From NCBI RefSeq assembly GCF_036226465.1, contig NZ_CP108476.1, positions 4,278,001 to 4,342,000 on the forward strand: a stretch of DNA of 64,000 nucleotides, written 5' to 3'. The notes beneath the pieces were generated by a model. The model had not been told where the DNA came from. It saw only the letters and a program-made list of their open reading frames with translations, and searched no databases. The translations under genes and the position numbers were made by a program. The DNA is from Kitasatospora sp. NBC_01250 (lineage in GTDB: Bacteria > Actinomycetota > Actinomycetes > Streptomycetales > Streptomycetaceae). Within the stretch, counting starts at the first letter, position 1. Each line of letters opens with the position of its first letter. This document shows positions 33,427-42,915 of the stretch, in pieces.

Positions 33427-34614
33427 TCAGCCAGCGGAGCGGACCAGCGTGTCGCTCAGGTACTGCGCGGCCAGCCGCACCAGGCGCAGCCGCTCCCGCT
33501 CCGGGGTGAAGTCCTGGACCACGTTGGAGATCGTCACCACCGCCTTGGCCGCCGGCCCCTTGCCCGTGCGCAGCGCGTCGGAGAGCTTGTGCGCCGAGTT
33601 CTGCCCCTCGCCGTCCGCCTTCGCGGCGGCCAGGAACAACTGCCGCGGCGCCGGGCCCGCAGGCGCGTCGGCCGCCGCCTGGGCCAGCGCGACCGCGTCG
33701 TAGCGGCCCGACACGGCCGCCGCCGCCCCGTACAGGTCCGGCCGGGTCAGCTCGGCCGCGACCGCGCAGGGCGCGCCGTCCCCCACGCCGAGGGCGCCCC
33801 AGCCCTGCGGCCCGGCCGGCAGGGTGTGGAAGGCGGCCGCGACGGCGGCGCGCACCACCTCGTCGTCGCCCAGCGCCTGCGGGGCGGCGGCGACCAGGTC
33901 GCAGGGGTGCGCGGTGCCGGTGGGCGCGGCCGGTGCGACGGTGATGAACGGGTGCGCCCGGCCGAGCTTGATCGCGGAGGCGACGCCCTCGTAGATGTCC
34001 GGCAGCTCGGCGTCGGCGGTCCGCCCCGGGGTCGCGGCGTGCAGCACGATGACCGGGTACCGGGCCGTCGGATCGTCGGCGTAGTGCGGCGGCAGCCAGA
34101 CCCGTACGGCGCGCAGCCGGCCGTTGGCACCGGGCAGGTCGGCCTGCAGCAGCTCCCCCTCGGCGGGGTGGCCGACGGTCACGAAGCGCGTCGCCGACGG
34201 GCTGGCCGACCGGGACGCCGACGGGGAGCCCGCCGAGGGCGAGGCCGCGGACGGGGAGCCGGCCGCCGGGGAGGCCGCCGAGGCGCCGGGCACGGGGGCC
34301 GGCCGAGCCGCGGCCGGAGTGGCCCGGACGGCATCCGCCGCCGCACCGGCCTCGGCCTGCCGCTGCGTCCCGGCGCCGTGACCGGTCCGACCGGTCTGGG
34401 CGCTCAGCACCACCACCACGGCCAGCCCGGTGGCGCACAGCCCACAGCAGACCGCGCCGATCAGCCGCAGCACCGCCGGACGCGGATCGGCGGTCAACTC
34501 GTAGGCGAGGCCGAGCTTCTCACCGCGCCAGCGGCGCCAGGCACCATGGGCCAGCCAGCAGGCGAGCAGCAGGACGGGGACCAGCACGAGCAGCAGCAGG
34601 GGCGGACGGAGCAC
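33427..34614 (-). CDS. Membrane-anchored esterase-like protein, nucleophile apparently missing
   Basis: About 395 residues from a GTG at 34614 (GAGG eight bases upstream; a TTG at 34662 is an alternative). Two hydrophobic segments at the N-terminus (PPLLLLVLVPVLLLACWLAH and GAVCCGLCATGLAVVVVLSA) anchor it, followed by a Ser/Pro/Ala-rich linker. The extracytoplasmic part resembles the esterase D / antigen-85-like fold: VRVWLPPHYADDPTARYPVI. Where GxSxG is expected the sequence reads GVGDG near residue 275, so the nucleophilic Ser is absent. It may be a catalytically dead binding protein. Confidence 0.75.
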   Translation of the reverse strand: MLRPPLLLLVLVPVLLLACWLAHGAWRRWRGEKLGLAYELTADPRPAVLRLIGAVCCGLCATGLAVVVVLSAQTGRTGHGAGTQRQAEAGAAADAVRATPAAARPAPVPGASAASPAAGSPSAASPSAGSPSASRSASPSATRFVTVGHPAEGELLQADLPGANGRLRAVRVWLPPHYADDPTARYPVIVLHAATPGRTADAELPDIYEGVASAIKLGRAHPFITVAPAAPTGTAHPCDLVAAAPQALGDDEVVRAAVAAAFHTLPAGPQGWGALGVGDGAPCAVAAELTRPDLYGAAAAVSGRYDAVALAQAAADAPAGPAPRQLFLAAAKADGEGQNSAHKLSDALRTGKGPAAKAVVTISNVVQDFTPERERLRLVRLAAQYLSDTLVRSAG

Positions 34615-34727
34615 GGACACCACCTCGAAGAGGATCTGGACGCGGCCTTCCCCAGCCTGCAAGAGAGCGCCGCCGATCCCGTGGAGCGTCCCGCGCGAAT
34701 GCGCACGTTCACTCGAACGAGCGAGCC

Positions 34728-34781
34728 GCCACCCGCCACGGCGCCCTCGGCCGACGGATCGCCACCCGCCACGGCGCCCTC
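34728..34781. repeat. Short tandem repeat upstream of the esterase-like gene
   Basis: A 21-base unit beginning GCCACCCGCC is present at 34728-34748 and again at 34761-34781 (33-base period), and CGACGGATCG recurs around both copies. It lies in the 219-base gap between the esterase-like gene and holB. No function is evident. Confidence 0.5.
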
Positions 34782-34833
34782 CTCGTGCGACGGATCGTCA
34801 ACCGCCCGCAGCGGTCCCGCCGGGGGCGCGGCC

Positions 34834-36075
34834 TCAGCCCGCGCGCAGCGCCACCGTCATCGCCTCCACCGCGAGCAGCGGATCGACGTTGCGGTCCAGC
34901 GCCCGGCGGCAGTCCAGGATCGCCTCGATCCGGCGCAGGGTGCCCTCGGGCGGGCCGGCGGACGCCACCTTGTCCAGGGCCGGGCGCTGGTCCTCGTTGG
35001 ACAGCGCCCCGGTGGAGCCCAACTGCAGGGCCAGCACGTCCCGGTAGAACCCCAGCAGGTCGAGCAGCGCCACCCCGAGGGTCTCGCGGCGCGTCCTGGT
35101 GGCCCGGCTCTTCTGCCGCTTCTCCAGCTCCTTGACCGCCCCGGCCATCCCGCGCGGGGCCTTGCCGCCGAGCCCTTCGGCCGCGCCGTACACGGCCTTG
35201 AGGTCGTCGGTCTCCTTGACGTCCCGGGTCTCGGCCAGCGCCTCGGCGTCCGCCTTGGCGGTGTCCACCAGCCGCTGGGCGGCGGCCAGGCAGCCCCCGA
35301 TGTCGGCCACCTCCAGCGGGATCCGCAGCACGTCCAGCCGACGGCTGCGGGCCTGCTCGTCCACCGCGAGCCGCCGTGACCGCTCGATGTCCCCCTGTCC
35401 GACCTGGGCGGCCAGCAGGGCCAGCGAGGGCTCCACCCCGTCGCGGCGCACCAGCAGGTCGGCCACCGCGTCGGCGGAGGGGGTGCCCAGCACCAGGTGG
35501 CGGCAGCGCGAACGGATGGTCGGCAGGGTGTCCTGCACGGACGGCGCGCAGAGCAGCCACACCGTCCGCGGCGAGGGCTCCTCGACGCCCTTGAGCAGCG
35601 CGTTCGCGGCAGCCTCGGTGAGCCGGTGGGCGGCGTCGATCAGGATCACCGACCAGCGCCCGCCGGTCGGATAGCTGGACGCCCGCAGCACCAGGTCGCG
35701 CATGTCGCCGACGCCGATGGACAGGCCGTCGCTGCGGACGAACTTCACGTCCGCGTGGCTCTCGGACATCACGGTGTGGCAGCCGTCGCAGAACCCGCAA
35801 CCGGGTGTGCCGCCCATGTCGAGATCCGGGCTGGTGCACTGCAGGGCCGCGGCGAAGGCCCGGGCGGCGGTGGTCTGGCCCGCGCCGGGCGGGCCGGTGA
35901 AGAGCCAGGCGTGCGTCATCAGCGAGGCGTTGACCGCCGGCTCGCCGGTGGCGGTGGCGGTGGCGGGCGCGGCCCCCGAGCGCCCCGCGAGCACCGTGGC
36001 CCGGGCGGCCCGGGCGGCAGCGGTCAGCTGCTCGACCACCCGTTCCTGACCCACCAGGTCGTCCCAGACGGCCAC
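34834..36075 (-). CDS. holB: DNA polymerase III, delta' subunit (clamp loader)
   Basis: 413 residues from the GTG at 36075 (GGGAG five bases upstream; start VAVWDDLVGQERVVEQL). It shows the clamp-loader layout: P-loop region THAWLFTGPPGAGQTTAARA, a zinc module CTSPDLDMGGTPGCGFCDGC, DGLSIGVGDMRDLV, and VILIDAAHRLTEAAANALLK, SRC motif RSRCRHLVLGTP. The Walker A lysine is Gln (GAGQT), which fits a delta' subunit that need not hydrolyse ATP. It loads the sliding clamp with the gamma/tau complex. It follows the tmk gene on the same strand, an order conserved in streptomycetes. Confidence 0.93.
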   Translation of the reverse strand: MAVWDDLVGQERVVEQLTAAARAARATVLAGRSGAAPATATATGEPAVNASLMTHAWLFTGPPGAGQTTAARAFAAALQCTSPDLDMGGTPGCGFCDGCHTVMSESHADVKFVRSDGLSIGVGDMRDLVLRASSYPTGGRWSVILIDAAHRLTEAAANALLKGVEEPSPRTVWLLCAPSVQDTLPTIRSRCRHLVLGTPSADAVADLLVRRDGVEPSLALLAAQVGQGDIERSRRLAVDEQARSRRLDVLRIPLEVADIGGCLAAAQRLVDTAKADAEALAETRDVKETDDLKAVYGAAEGLGGKAPRGMAGAVKELEKRQKSRATRTRRETLGVALLDLLGFYRDVLALQLGSTGALSNEDQRPALDKVASAGPPEGTLRRIEAILDCRRALDRNVDPLLAVEAMTVALRAG

Positions 36076-36235
36076 CGCTGCTCCCACCCGCTCCGCTGTC
36101 GGACGCCCGGTCCGCTACCCGACGTTCCGCTCCCGAGCATACGGCGCGCCGACGACACCCCGGCCGGCCCGGCTCCGGCCCCCGACCGGACCGCGACCGG
36201 CCGGCGACCGAGGGTCGCGGCGCCGGTGGCCGGCC

Positions 36236-39200
36236 TCACTTGCGCCGCTTGCGCCCCTTGCCGCCGTCGCCCTCGTCATGCGGCCCGTCGTCCTCCGGGT
36301 CCGCCTGCTCCCAGCGAGCCCACTCCTCGCGCGAACCGAGCAGGGAGTCGGTGAGCGAGGGCAGGTCGTCCATCGGCGTCTCCTCGGCCCAGGACGGCCG
36401 CGGTGGCCGCGGCGCCTGGCGCGGCTCGCCCGGCGCCGCCTTCGGCAGCTCCCGGGTGGGATCGCCCGCCGGCGGCTCGGCCCGCCACAGACCTGGCGGC
36501 ACCCGCTCCTCGACCGGGCGCACCGGGTCCACCGGACGCCTCGCGTCGGCCGGACGCGCCGTGGGCGGACCGGCCGGCGTGACCCGGGGCAGCACCGCGG
36601 TCTTCTCCACCACCTGCTCCGGCGCCGCGCCCTTGGCAGCCGCCTGCCCCGGGCCGGGCTGCCCGGCCTGCCCTGCCTGCCCGGCCCGGCGGGCCTGCGC
36701 AGCCGCAGCCGCCTCGGCCGCCGCCACCGCCGCCTGCCGGTCCTGCTCCGAGATCTCCTCGGTCAGCTCCTCCGTGCCGGCCACCCGCGGCAGCTCCGCG
36801 GTGACCGCGGCGGCGTCGTTCGCCGCGGCCGCAGCGGCCGCGGCCTCCTCGGCGACCCTGACCGCCTCGGCCCGCTGCAGCGCCTCCTCGGCGCGGCGGC
36901 GCTGCTCGGCCCGCTGCACCTCGCGCTGGCGCTGCAGCTCGGCCTGCTGGGCGGCCTCCGCCTCCTGGCGGGCCCGCTCGGCGGCCTCGGCGGCCAGCCG
37001 CACCTCCTCGGCAGCCTTGCGCTCGGCTTCCTCCGCCGCCCGCCGCTCGGCCTCCTCCTCGGCCCGGAGCCTGGCCTCCTCGGCCCGCTTGCGCGCCTCC
37101 TCGGCGGCCTTGCGCTCCGCTTCCTCCTTGGCCAGCCGCTCCTTCTCCGCCTGCTCGGCGCGCAGCTGCTCCAGCAGCTCCAGGCGCTTGCGCTCGGCGG
37201 CCTCGGCCTCGGCCTTCTTGCGCGCCTCCTCGGCGGCCTGCCGCTCGGCCTCCTCCTTGGCCAGCCGCTCCTGCTCGATCCGGGCCGCCTTCTCCTGGTC
37301 GGAGAGCGGCAGCTCACGGTCGAGCCGGTGCCGGATCGCGGTGGTCACCAGGGCGGGCGCGGAGCTGCCGTCGACCACCAGGTAGCGCACGGGGTCGGCC
37401 GCCGCCAGCGCGAGGAACCCGGCCCGCACCCGGGCGTGGAACTCGGTCGGCTCGGACTCCAGCCGGTCCAGCGCCTCGGTGAAGCGCTCCCGCGCCCTGA
37501 GCGGGTCGACGTCCAGCACCACCGTCAGGTCGGGCACCAGGCCGCCGGTGGCCCAGCGCGAGATCCGCGCGACCTCGGTGGCGGCCAGGTCGCGGCCGGC
37601 GCCCTGGTAGGCGATCGAGGAGTCCATGTAGCGGTCGGTGATCACCACCGCGCCCCGGGCCAGCGCGGGCCGGATCACGTTCTCCACGTGCTCGGCGCGG
37701 TCGGCCGCATAGATCAGCGCCTCGGCTCGGTGCGACAGGCCGGTGTTGCCGACGTCCAGCACCAGGCCGCGCAGCCGCTGCCCGACCGGGCTGCCGCCGG
37801 GCTCGCGGGTGAGCACCACCTCGTGCCCCTTGCTGCGGATCCACTCGGCCAGCGCCTGCGCCTGGGTGGACTTGCCGGCCCCGTCGCCGCCCTCCAGGGC
37901 GATGAAGAACCCGGTGCCGCTGGCCCGGTGCTCGGGGACCTCACGGCCCCGGCCCAGCGCCTCCAGCAGCTCGCGCCCGAACGGGACGGTGCCGCGCTGG
38001 TCGTCCGTCTTGAGCAGCACCACCCCGGCCAGCGCCAGGGTCAACACCCCGGCGGTGGCCACCGCGAGCGCGGCGCCGCCGTGGATGAAGGTGAAGTCGC
38101 CGGGCCCGCGGTCGCCGTAGTCGATCTCGCCGTAACCGGCGGCGAGCAGCGGCAGCGCCACCAGCGCGCCGCCGACCACCGTGCGCAGCACCGCGTAGAG
38201 GTGCTCGGTGACCCGTGCCAGCCGGGCCTCCTCGACCTCCTGGGCCAGCAGCGCCCGGCCGACGCCGACCACGATCCCCGCGGCGGTACCGGCCACCATG
38301 GTGAGCAGCAGGATCAGTACGAAGTCGAAGACCAGCCCGGCCAGGATCAGCGCCGCGCCGAGCGTCAGCAGCGCCACCGCCAGCAGCCGGCGCCGGGAGA
38401 GCGCGGGCAGCGTCACCCGGGTGAGCCGCAGGCCCAGCCAGGGCAGCCCAGTGGCGGCGAGCACCAGCAGGCCGTAGCCGACCGGCCCGGCCCCGTGCTC
38501 GGCGGCGGTGAGCAGCGCGAGCGCGGCGACCCCGGCCATCGAGGCGTAGGCGGCGGCGACGGCGAAGGTGAAGTACGGGGCGGAACCGGTGCGGCCCTTG
38601 CCGAGCGCCGGCCCCGGCGTGGCGTCGGTCGGTGCCCGCAGCCCGCGCAGCGGCGAGCTGGGCGCGAAGCCCGACGGGTTGGCCGGCAGGTCCTGCAGGT
38701 AGAGCAGCGCGGCCGAGGCGGCGAAGAGCCCGGCCGCGCCCAGCGCGGCCACCGTCACCTGGTGCTCGCGCAGCCAGTGCGAGCCGAGCGCCGCGAAGAG
38801 GTTGTTGAGCAGCGTCAGGCCGATCAGGGCGAGCGAGGCCAGCGGCACGGTGGCCCAGCCGGTGCGCATGTCCAGGGTGCGCAGGGTGGCCAGGTTGCCG
38901 GCCGACGGGCGCTGCTCGGCCGCCGGTGCGTTGGGATTGGCCGGCGGGAGCAGGGTCGGCACGGTGGCGCCCTTGGCCACCGACCAGACCCGCTCGGCCA
39001 CACCGGCCGCGAAGACAGTGCCGAGCAGCGCGTAGGTCGCACCGCCGCCGTGCACCCAGACGGGCCACCAGGGCGCCACCGCGACCAGCACCGCGCGCAG
39101 CCCGTCGGCACCGATCAGCGTCCAGCGCCGGTCGAGCCGGCCGGTCAGCAGCCGGTGCAGCGGGGTGAGCAGCAGCACGCCGGCCAGCGCGGCGGCCGCC

Positions 39201-39487
39201 AGCCGGACGACGAAGACCAGGGTCAGCGCGAACGCCACGCCCCGGTAGCCGCCACCGAACTGGTCGGCCTGGCTCGCCACGGCGACGGTCAGCGCGAGCA
39301 GCACCAGGAAGGCCAGCCGGTCGGCGGTGCCGCCGAGCAGCTGGGTGACCCAGAGCCGCCGGTAGGGGCGCAGCCGCAGCAGCGCCCTGGCCCGCTCGCC
39401 TGGAGTACCGGCCGGTGCCACCTCGGGGAGGTCGGGGGATCCGGCGCCGGCCTCAGCGGTGGGGGTGGGCTGCTCCTCGCTCGTCAT
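36236..39487 (-). CDS. tmk: dTMP kinase with transporter-like N-terminus and long coiled-coil tail
   Basis: 1083 residues from the ATG at 39487. Residues ~30-500 contain about twelve hydrophobic segments in an MFS-like arrangement (RLWVTQLLGGTADRLAFLVL onward). Residues ~528-730 are a complete thymidylate kinase: P-loop ALEGGDGAGKSTQAQALAEW (lysine near 535), DR-motif VITDRYMDSSIAYQGAGRDL and lid region RERFTEALDRLES. A ~350-residue Ala/Glu/Arg-rich tail forms a long predicted coiled coil with proline-rich end. The kinase makes dTDP. Fusion to a membrane domain is a known feature of streptomycete tmk; the membrane role is not understood. Confidence 0.93.
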   Translation of the reverse strand: MTSEEQPTPTAEAGAGSPDLPEVAPAGTPGERARALLRLRPYRRLWVTQLLGGTADRLAFLVLLALTVAVASQADQFGGGYRGVAFALTLVFVVRLAAAALAGVLLLTPLHRLLTGRLDRRWTLIGADGLRAVLVAVAPWWPVWVHGGGATYALLGTVFAAGVAERVWSVAKGATVPTLLPPANPNAPAAEQRPSAGNLATLRTLDMRTGWATVPLASLALIGLTLLNNLFAALGSHWLREHQVTVAALGAAGLFAASAALLYLQDLPANPSGFAPSSPLRGLRAPTDATPGPALGKGRTGSAPYFTFAVAAAYASMAGVAALALLTAAEHGAGPVGYGLLVLAATGLPWLGLRLTRVTLPALSRRRLLAVALLTLGAALILAGLVFDFVLILLLTMVAGTAAGIVVGVGRALLAQEVEEARLARVTEHLYAVLRTVVGGALVALPLLAAGYGEIDYGDRGPGDFTFIHGGAALAVATAGVLTLALAGVVLLKTDDQRGTVPFGRELLEALGRGREVPEHRASGTGFFIALEGGDGAGKSTQAQALAEWIRSKGHEVVLTREPGGSPVGQRLRGLVLDVGNTGLSHRAEALIYAADRAEHVENVIRPALARGAVVITDRYMDSSIAYQGAGRDLAATEVARISRWATGGLVPDLTVVLDVDPLRARERFTEALDRLESEPTEFHARVRAGFLALAAADPVRYLVVDGSSAPALVTTAIRHRLDRELPLSDQEKAARIEQERLAKEEAERQAAEEARKKAEAEAAERKRLELLEQLRAEQAEKERLAKEEAERKAAEEARKRAEEARLRAEEEAERRAAEEAERKAAEEVRLAAEAAERARQEAEAAQQAELQRQREVQRAEQRRRAEEALQRAEAVRVAEEAAAAAAAANDAAAVTAELPRVAGTEELTEEISEQDRQAAVAAAEAAAAAQARRAGQAGQAGQPGPGQAAAKGAAPEQVVEKTAVLPRVTPAGPPTARPADARRPVDPVRPVEERVPPGLWRAEPPAGDPTRELPKAAPGEPRQAPRPPRPSWAEETPMDDLPSLTDSLLGSREEWARWEQADPEDDGPHDEGDGGKGRKRRK

Positions 39488-39657
39488 ACGGTCAGCGTAG
39501 CGGGCGGTGCCTGCCCCAAAAGGGCTCATCGCGTTCCGGATCAGGGCCATGACGAGGTTGTGACGCACTCCACCCACCCCGCCCGGCAACGGGCGCGGCC
39601 CCGGACCGGCCGCGGAACGCGATCGGTCCGGGGCCGCCCGGGGCCCCTGAGGGGAGG

Positions 39658-42540
39658 TCAGCCCTCGTCAGCGGCACCGGCCACGGTCTCCTCGGCCACC
39701 GCCTTCTTCGCGGTGGTCTTCTTGGCGGCGGTCTTGGCGGTCGCCGTCTTCTTGGCCGCCGTCTTGGCGGTCGTCGTCTTCTTCGCCGCCGTCTTCTTCG
39801 CCGCGGTCGTGGTCGCGGTCGCCTTCTTCGCGGCGGTCTTCTTGGCCGGCGCCTTCTTGGCCGCCTTCTTCACCGGCCCACGGGCCCGCTTCTCGGCGAG
39901 CAGCTCGTAGCCGCGCTCGGGCGTGATGGTCTCCACGTCGTCGTCCTTGCGGAGCGTCGCGTTGGTCTCACCATCGGTCACGTACGGCCCGAACCGGCCG
40001 TCCTTGACCACCACCGGACGCTCGCTGACCGGGTCGGTGCCCAGCTCCTTGAGCGGCGGCGCGGCGGCGGCCCGGCCACGCTGCTTGGGCTGGGCGTAGA
40101 TCGCCAGCGCCTCCTCCAGGGTGACCGTGAAGAGCTGGTCCTCGCTGGTCAGCGAGCGCGAGTCGGTCCCCTTCTTGAGGTACGGCCCGTACCGGCCGTT
40201 CTGCGCGGTGATCTCCACGCCCTCGGCGTCCGCGCCGACCACCCGCGGCAGCGACAGCAGCCGCAGCGCGTCCTGAAGCGTCACCGTCTCCAGCGACATG
40301 GTCTTGAAGAGCGAGGCGGTGCGCGGCTTGACCGCGTTCTTGCCGGTCTTGGGCGTGCCCTCGGGCAGCACCTCGGTCACGTAGGGCCCGTAGCGGCCGT
40401 CCTTGGCGATCAGCGGGTTGCCGCTGACCGGGTCGGTGCCCAGCTCGAAGTCACCGCTCGGCTTGGCCAGCAGCTCCTCGGCCAGCTCGACGGTCAGCTC
40501 GTCCGGCGGCAGCTCGTCCGGGATGTCGGCCCGCTGTCCGGGCTCGCCCTCCACCGCGGCCGCCTTTTCGACGTACGGCCCGTAGCGGCCGACCCGCAGC
40601 GTGATCTCCTCGCTGAGCGGGAACGAGCTGATCTCCCGGGCGTCGATCGCGCCGAGGTCGGTGACCAGCTCCTTCAGCCCGCCCAGGTGGTCGCCGTCGC
40701 CGTTGCCGGCCTCCGCCGCGCCGCCGACCGCGTGGCCCTCGCCCTCGCCGAAGTAGAAGCGCTTGAGCCACGGCACGGACTGCGCCTCACCGTTGGCGAT
40801 CCGGTCGAGGTCGTCCTCCATCCGGGCGGTGAAGTCGTAGTCGACCAGTCGGCCGAAGTGCTTCTCCAGCAGGTTGACCACGGCGAAGGAGAGGAAGGAC
40901 GGCACCAGCGCCGTCCCCTTCTTGAAGACGTACTTGCGGTTGATGATCGTGTCGATGATCGAGGCGTAGGTCGAGGGCCGGCCGATCTCCCGGTCCTCCA
41001 GCTCCTTGACCAGCGAGGCCTCGGTGAAGCGGGCCGGCGGCTTGGTGCTGTGGCCCTCGGAGGTGATCCGCTCGGCGGCCAGCGGGTCGCCCTGGGTCAT
41101 CTGCGGCAGCCGGCGCTCGCGGTCGTCCAGCTCGGCGTTCGGGTCGTCGGCGCCCTCGACGTAGGCCTTGAGGAAGCCGTGGAAGGTGATGATCTTGCCG
41201 GAGGCGGAGAACTCGACGTCCCGGCGGTCGGCCGACAGGCCGCCGACCTTGACCGTCACGGACTGCCCGACGGCGTCCTTCATCTGGGAGGCGACGGTGC
41301 GCATCCAGATCAGCTCGTAGAGGCGGAACTCGTCCCCGCCCAGTGCCGTCTCGGCCGGGGTCCGGAAGCGGTCGCCGGAGGGGCGGATCGCCTCGTGCGC
41401 CTCCTGGGCGTTCTTGACCTTGCTGGCGTAGGCGCGCGGCGCGTCCGGCAGGTAGTCGGCCCCGTAGAGCTGGGTGACCTGGGCGCGGGCAGCCGCGACC
41501 GCGGTCTCCGAGAGGGTCGTGGAGTCGGTGCGCATGTAGGTGATGAAGCCGTTCTCGTACAGCTTCTGGGCCACCTGCATGGTCCGCTTGGCGCCGAAGC
41601 CCAGCTTGCGGCTGGCCTCCTGCTGCAGCGTGGTGGTGCGGAACGGCGCGTACGGCGAGCGGCGGTAGGGCTTGGACTCGACGCTGCGCACGCTGAAGGC
41701 GGTCTGCTCCAGGGCGGCGGCCAGCGCGCGGGCGGCCTGCTCGTCCAGGTGCATCGTGCCGGCCGTCTTCAGCCGCCCGTCCGGGCCGAAGTCGCGGCCG
41801 CTGGCGACCCGCTTGCCGTCCACGGTGGCGAGCCGGGCGCCGAAGCTCTCCGGGTTGGCGGCGTCCACCGCGGTGCGGCCGGTGCCGAAGGTGCCGACCA
41901 GGTCCCAGTACGAGGCGGAGGTGAAGGCGATCCGCTCCCGCTCACGCTCGACCACCAGACGGGTCGCCACCGACTGGACGCGGCCGGCCGAGAGCTTCGG
42001 CATGACCTTCTTCCAGAGCACCGGCGAGACCTCGTAGCCGTAGAGGCGGTCGAGGATGCGGCGGGTCTCCTGGGCGTCCACCAGCCGCTGGTTCAGCTCG
42101 CGCGGGTTGGCCACGGCCTGCTGGATGGCGTCCTTGGTGATCTCGTGGAAGACCATCCGCTTGACCGGGACCTTGGGCTTGAGCACCTCCTGCAGGTGCC
42201 AGGCGATCGCCTCGCCCTCGCGGTCCTCATCGGTGGCCAGGAAGAGTTCGTCGGACTCCTTGAGGAGCGCCTTGAGCTTCGACACCTGGGACTTCTTGTC
42301 CGCGTTCACCACGTAGATGGGCGCGAAGTCGTGGTCGACGTCGACGCCGAGCCGGCGCACCTCGCCGGTGTACTGGTCCGGCACCTCGGCCGCCGTCCCG
42401 GGCAGGTCGCGGATGTGCCCGACGCTCGCCTCGACGATGTAGCCGGGGCCGAGGTAGCCCTTGATCGTCTTCGCCTTGGCCGGCGACTCGACAATGACGA
42501 GTCGCTTGCCGTTGCGCGCGGTCTCGCTGCTCGGGGACAC
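39658..42540 (-). CDS. topA: DNA topoisomerase I
   Basis: 960 residues from a GTG at 42540. The Toprim domain starts LVIVESPAKAKTIKGYLGPG and includes ATDEDREGEAIAWH. The catalytic tyrosine is Tyr335 in FITYMRTDSTTLS. The C-terminal part has four Topo_C repeats of the GRYGPYV type, and ends in a ~45-residue Lys/Ala/Thr-rich tail typical of actinobacterial TopA, important for DNA binding and processivity. It relaxes negative supercoils. The gene is essential in streptomycetes and its promoter usually responds to supercoiling. Confidence 0.97.
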   Translation of the reverse strand: MSPSSETARNGKRLVIVESPAKAKTIKGYLGPGYIVEASVGHIRDLPGTAAEVPDQYTGEVRRLGVDVDHDFAPIYVVNADKKSQVSKLKALLKESDELFLATDEDREGEAIAWHLQEVLKPKVPVKRMVFHEITKDAIQQAVANPRELNQRLVDAQETRRILDRLYGYEVSPVLWKKVMPKLSAGRVQSVATRLVVERERERIAFTSASYWDLVGTFGTGRTAVDAANPESFGARLATVDGKRVASGRDFGPDGRLKTAGTMHLDEQAARALAAALEQTAFSVRSVESKPYRRSPYAPFRTTTLQQEASRKLGFGAKRTMQVAQKLYENGFITYMRTDSTTLSETAVAAARAQVTQLYGADYLPDAPRAYASKVKNAQEAHEAIRPSGDRFRTPAETALGGDEFRLYELIWMRTVASQMKDAVGQSVTVKVGGLSADRRDVEFSASGKIITFHGFLKAYVEGADDPNAELDDRERRLPQMTQGDPLAAERITSEGHSTKPPARFTEASLVKELEDREIGRPSTYASIIDTIINRKYVFKKGTALVPSFLSFAVVNLLEKHFGRLVDYDFTARMEDDLDRIANGEAQSVPWLKRFYFGEGEGHAVGGAAEAGNGDGDHLGGLKELVTDLGAIDAREISSFPLSEEITLRVGRYGPYVEKAAAVEGEPGQRADIPDELPPDELTVELAEELLAKPSGDFELGTDPVSGNPLIAKDGRYGPYVTEVLPEGTPKTGKNAVKPRTASLFKTMSLETVTLQDALRLLSLPRVVGADAEGVEITAQNGRYGPYLKKGTDSRSLTSEDQLFTVTLEEALAIYAQPKQRGRAAAAPPLKELGTDPVSERPVVVKDGRFGPYVTDGETNATLRKDDDVETITPERGYELLAEKRARGPVKKAAKKAPAKKTAAKKATATTTAAKKTAAKKTTTAKTAAKKTATAKTAAKKTTAKKAVAEETVAGAADEG

Positions 42541-42915
42541 CTTCGCTCTTCTCTCCCGGTCGTTTCCTGGTGTGCTGGCCGACGGCTGGCCCCCGGTCCT
42601 GCCGACCGGTCACGGGACCGGCCTCCGAGGGCAGCGCGGGCTCTTGGCCGCCCGACACACCACCGCCTGGGGCTGCCGCATCGCGACGACCCCACCAGCG
42701 GAGTGTGACCGTACCCTGGTCACCCTTGTCAAACGGACGGATCCCGCTTTTTCACCGGCAAGGCCGACCGACGCCACTCGAACGGTAACCCCATGATGGA
42801 GGTTCCCGCCCCGCTGTTATTCCGGCGGGGTGTCGCCGACCGGGTGCGTAAGGCCTGGCCAGGCCCGGTGTACGGGGCCGGGAGCGGGCCCGGCGAGAGC
42901 CGCTGGGCGCGCTCG
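42541..42915. other. Intergenic region upstream of topA
   Basis: 375 bases between topA and the DUF3592 gene, both on the minus strand. No coding frame is convincing. A weak hairpin (CCCCGC/GCGGGG, about 42809-42830) could terminate the DUF3592 transcript. The topA promoter should lie here. Confidence 0.45.

Noticed and set aside
36278..39910. Plus-strand frame of about 1200 codons opposite tmk
   Set aside because: It is rich in Arg/Gln/Gly/Leu without recognisable motifs and exists because the opposite strand encodes the Ala/Glu/Arg-rich tmk gene.
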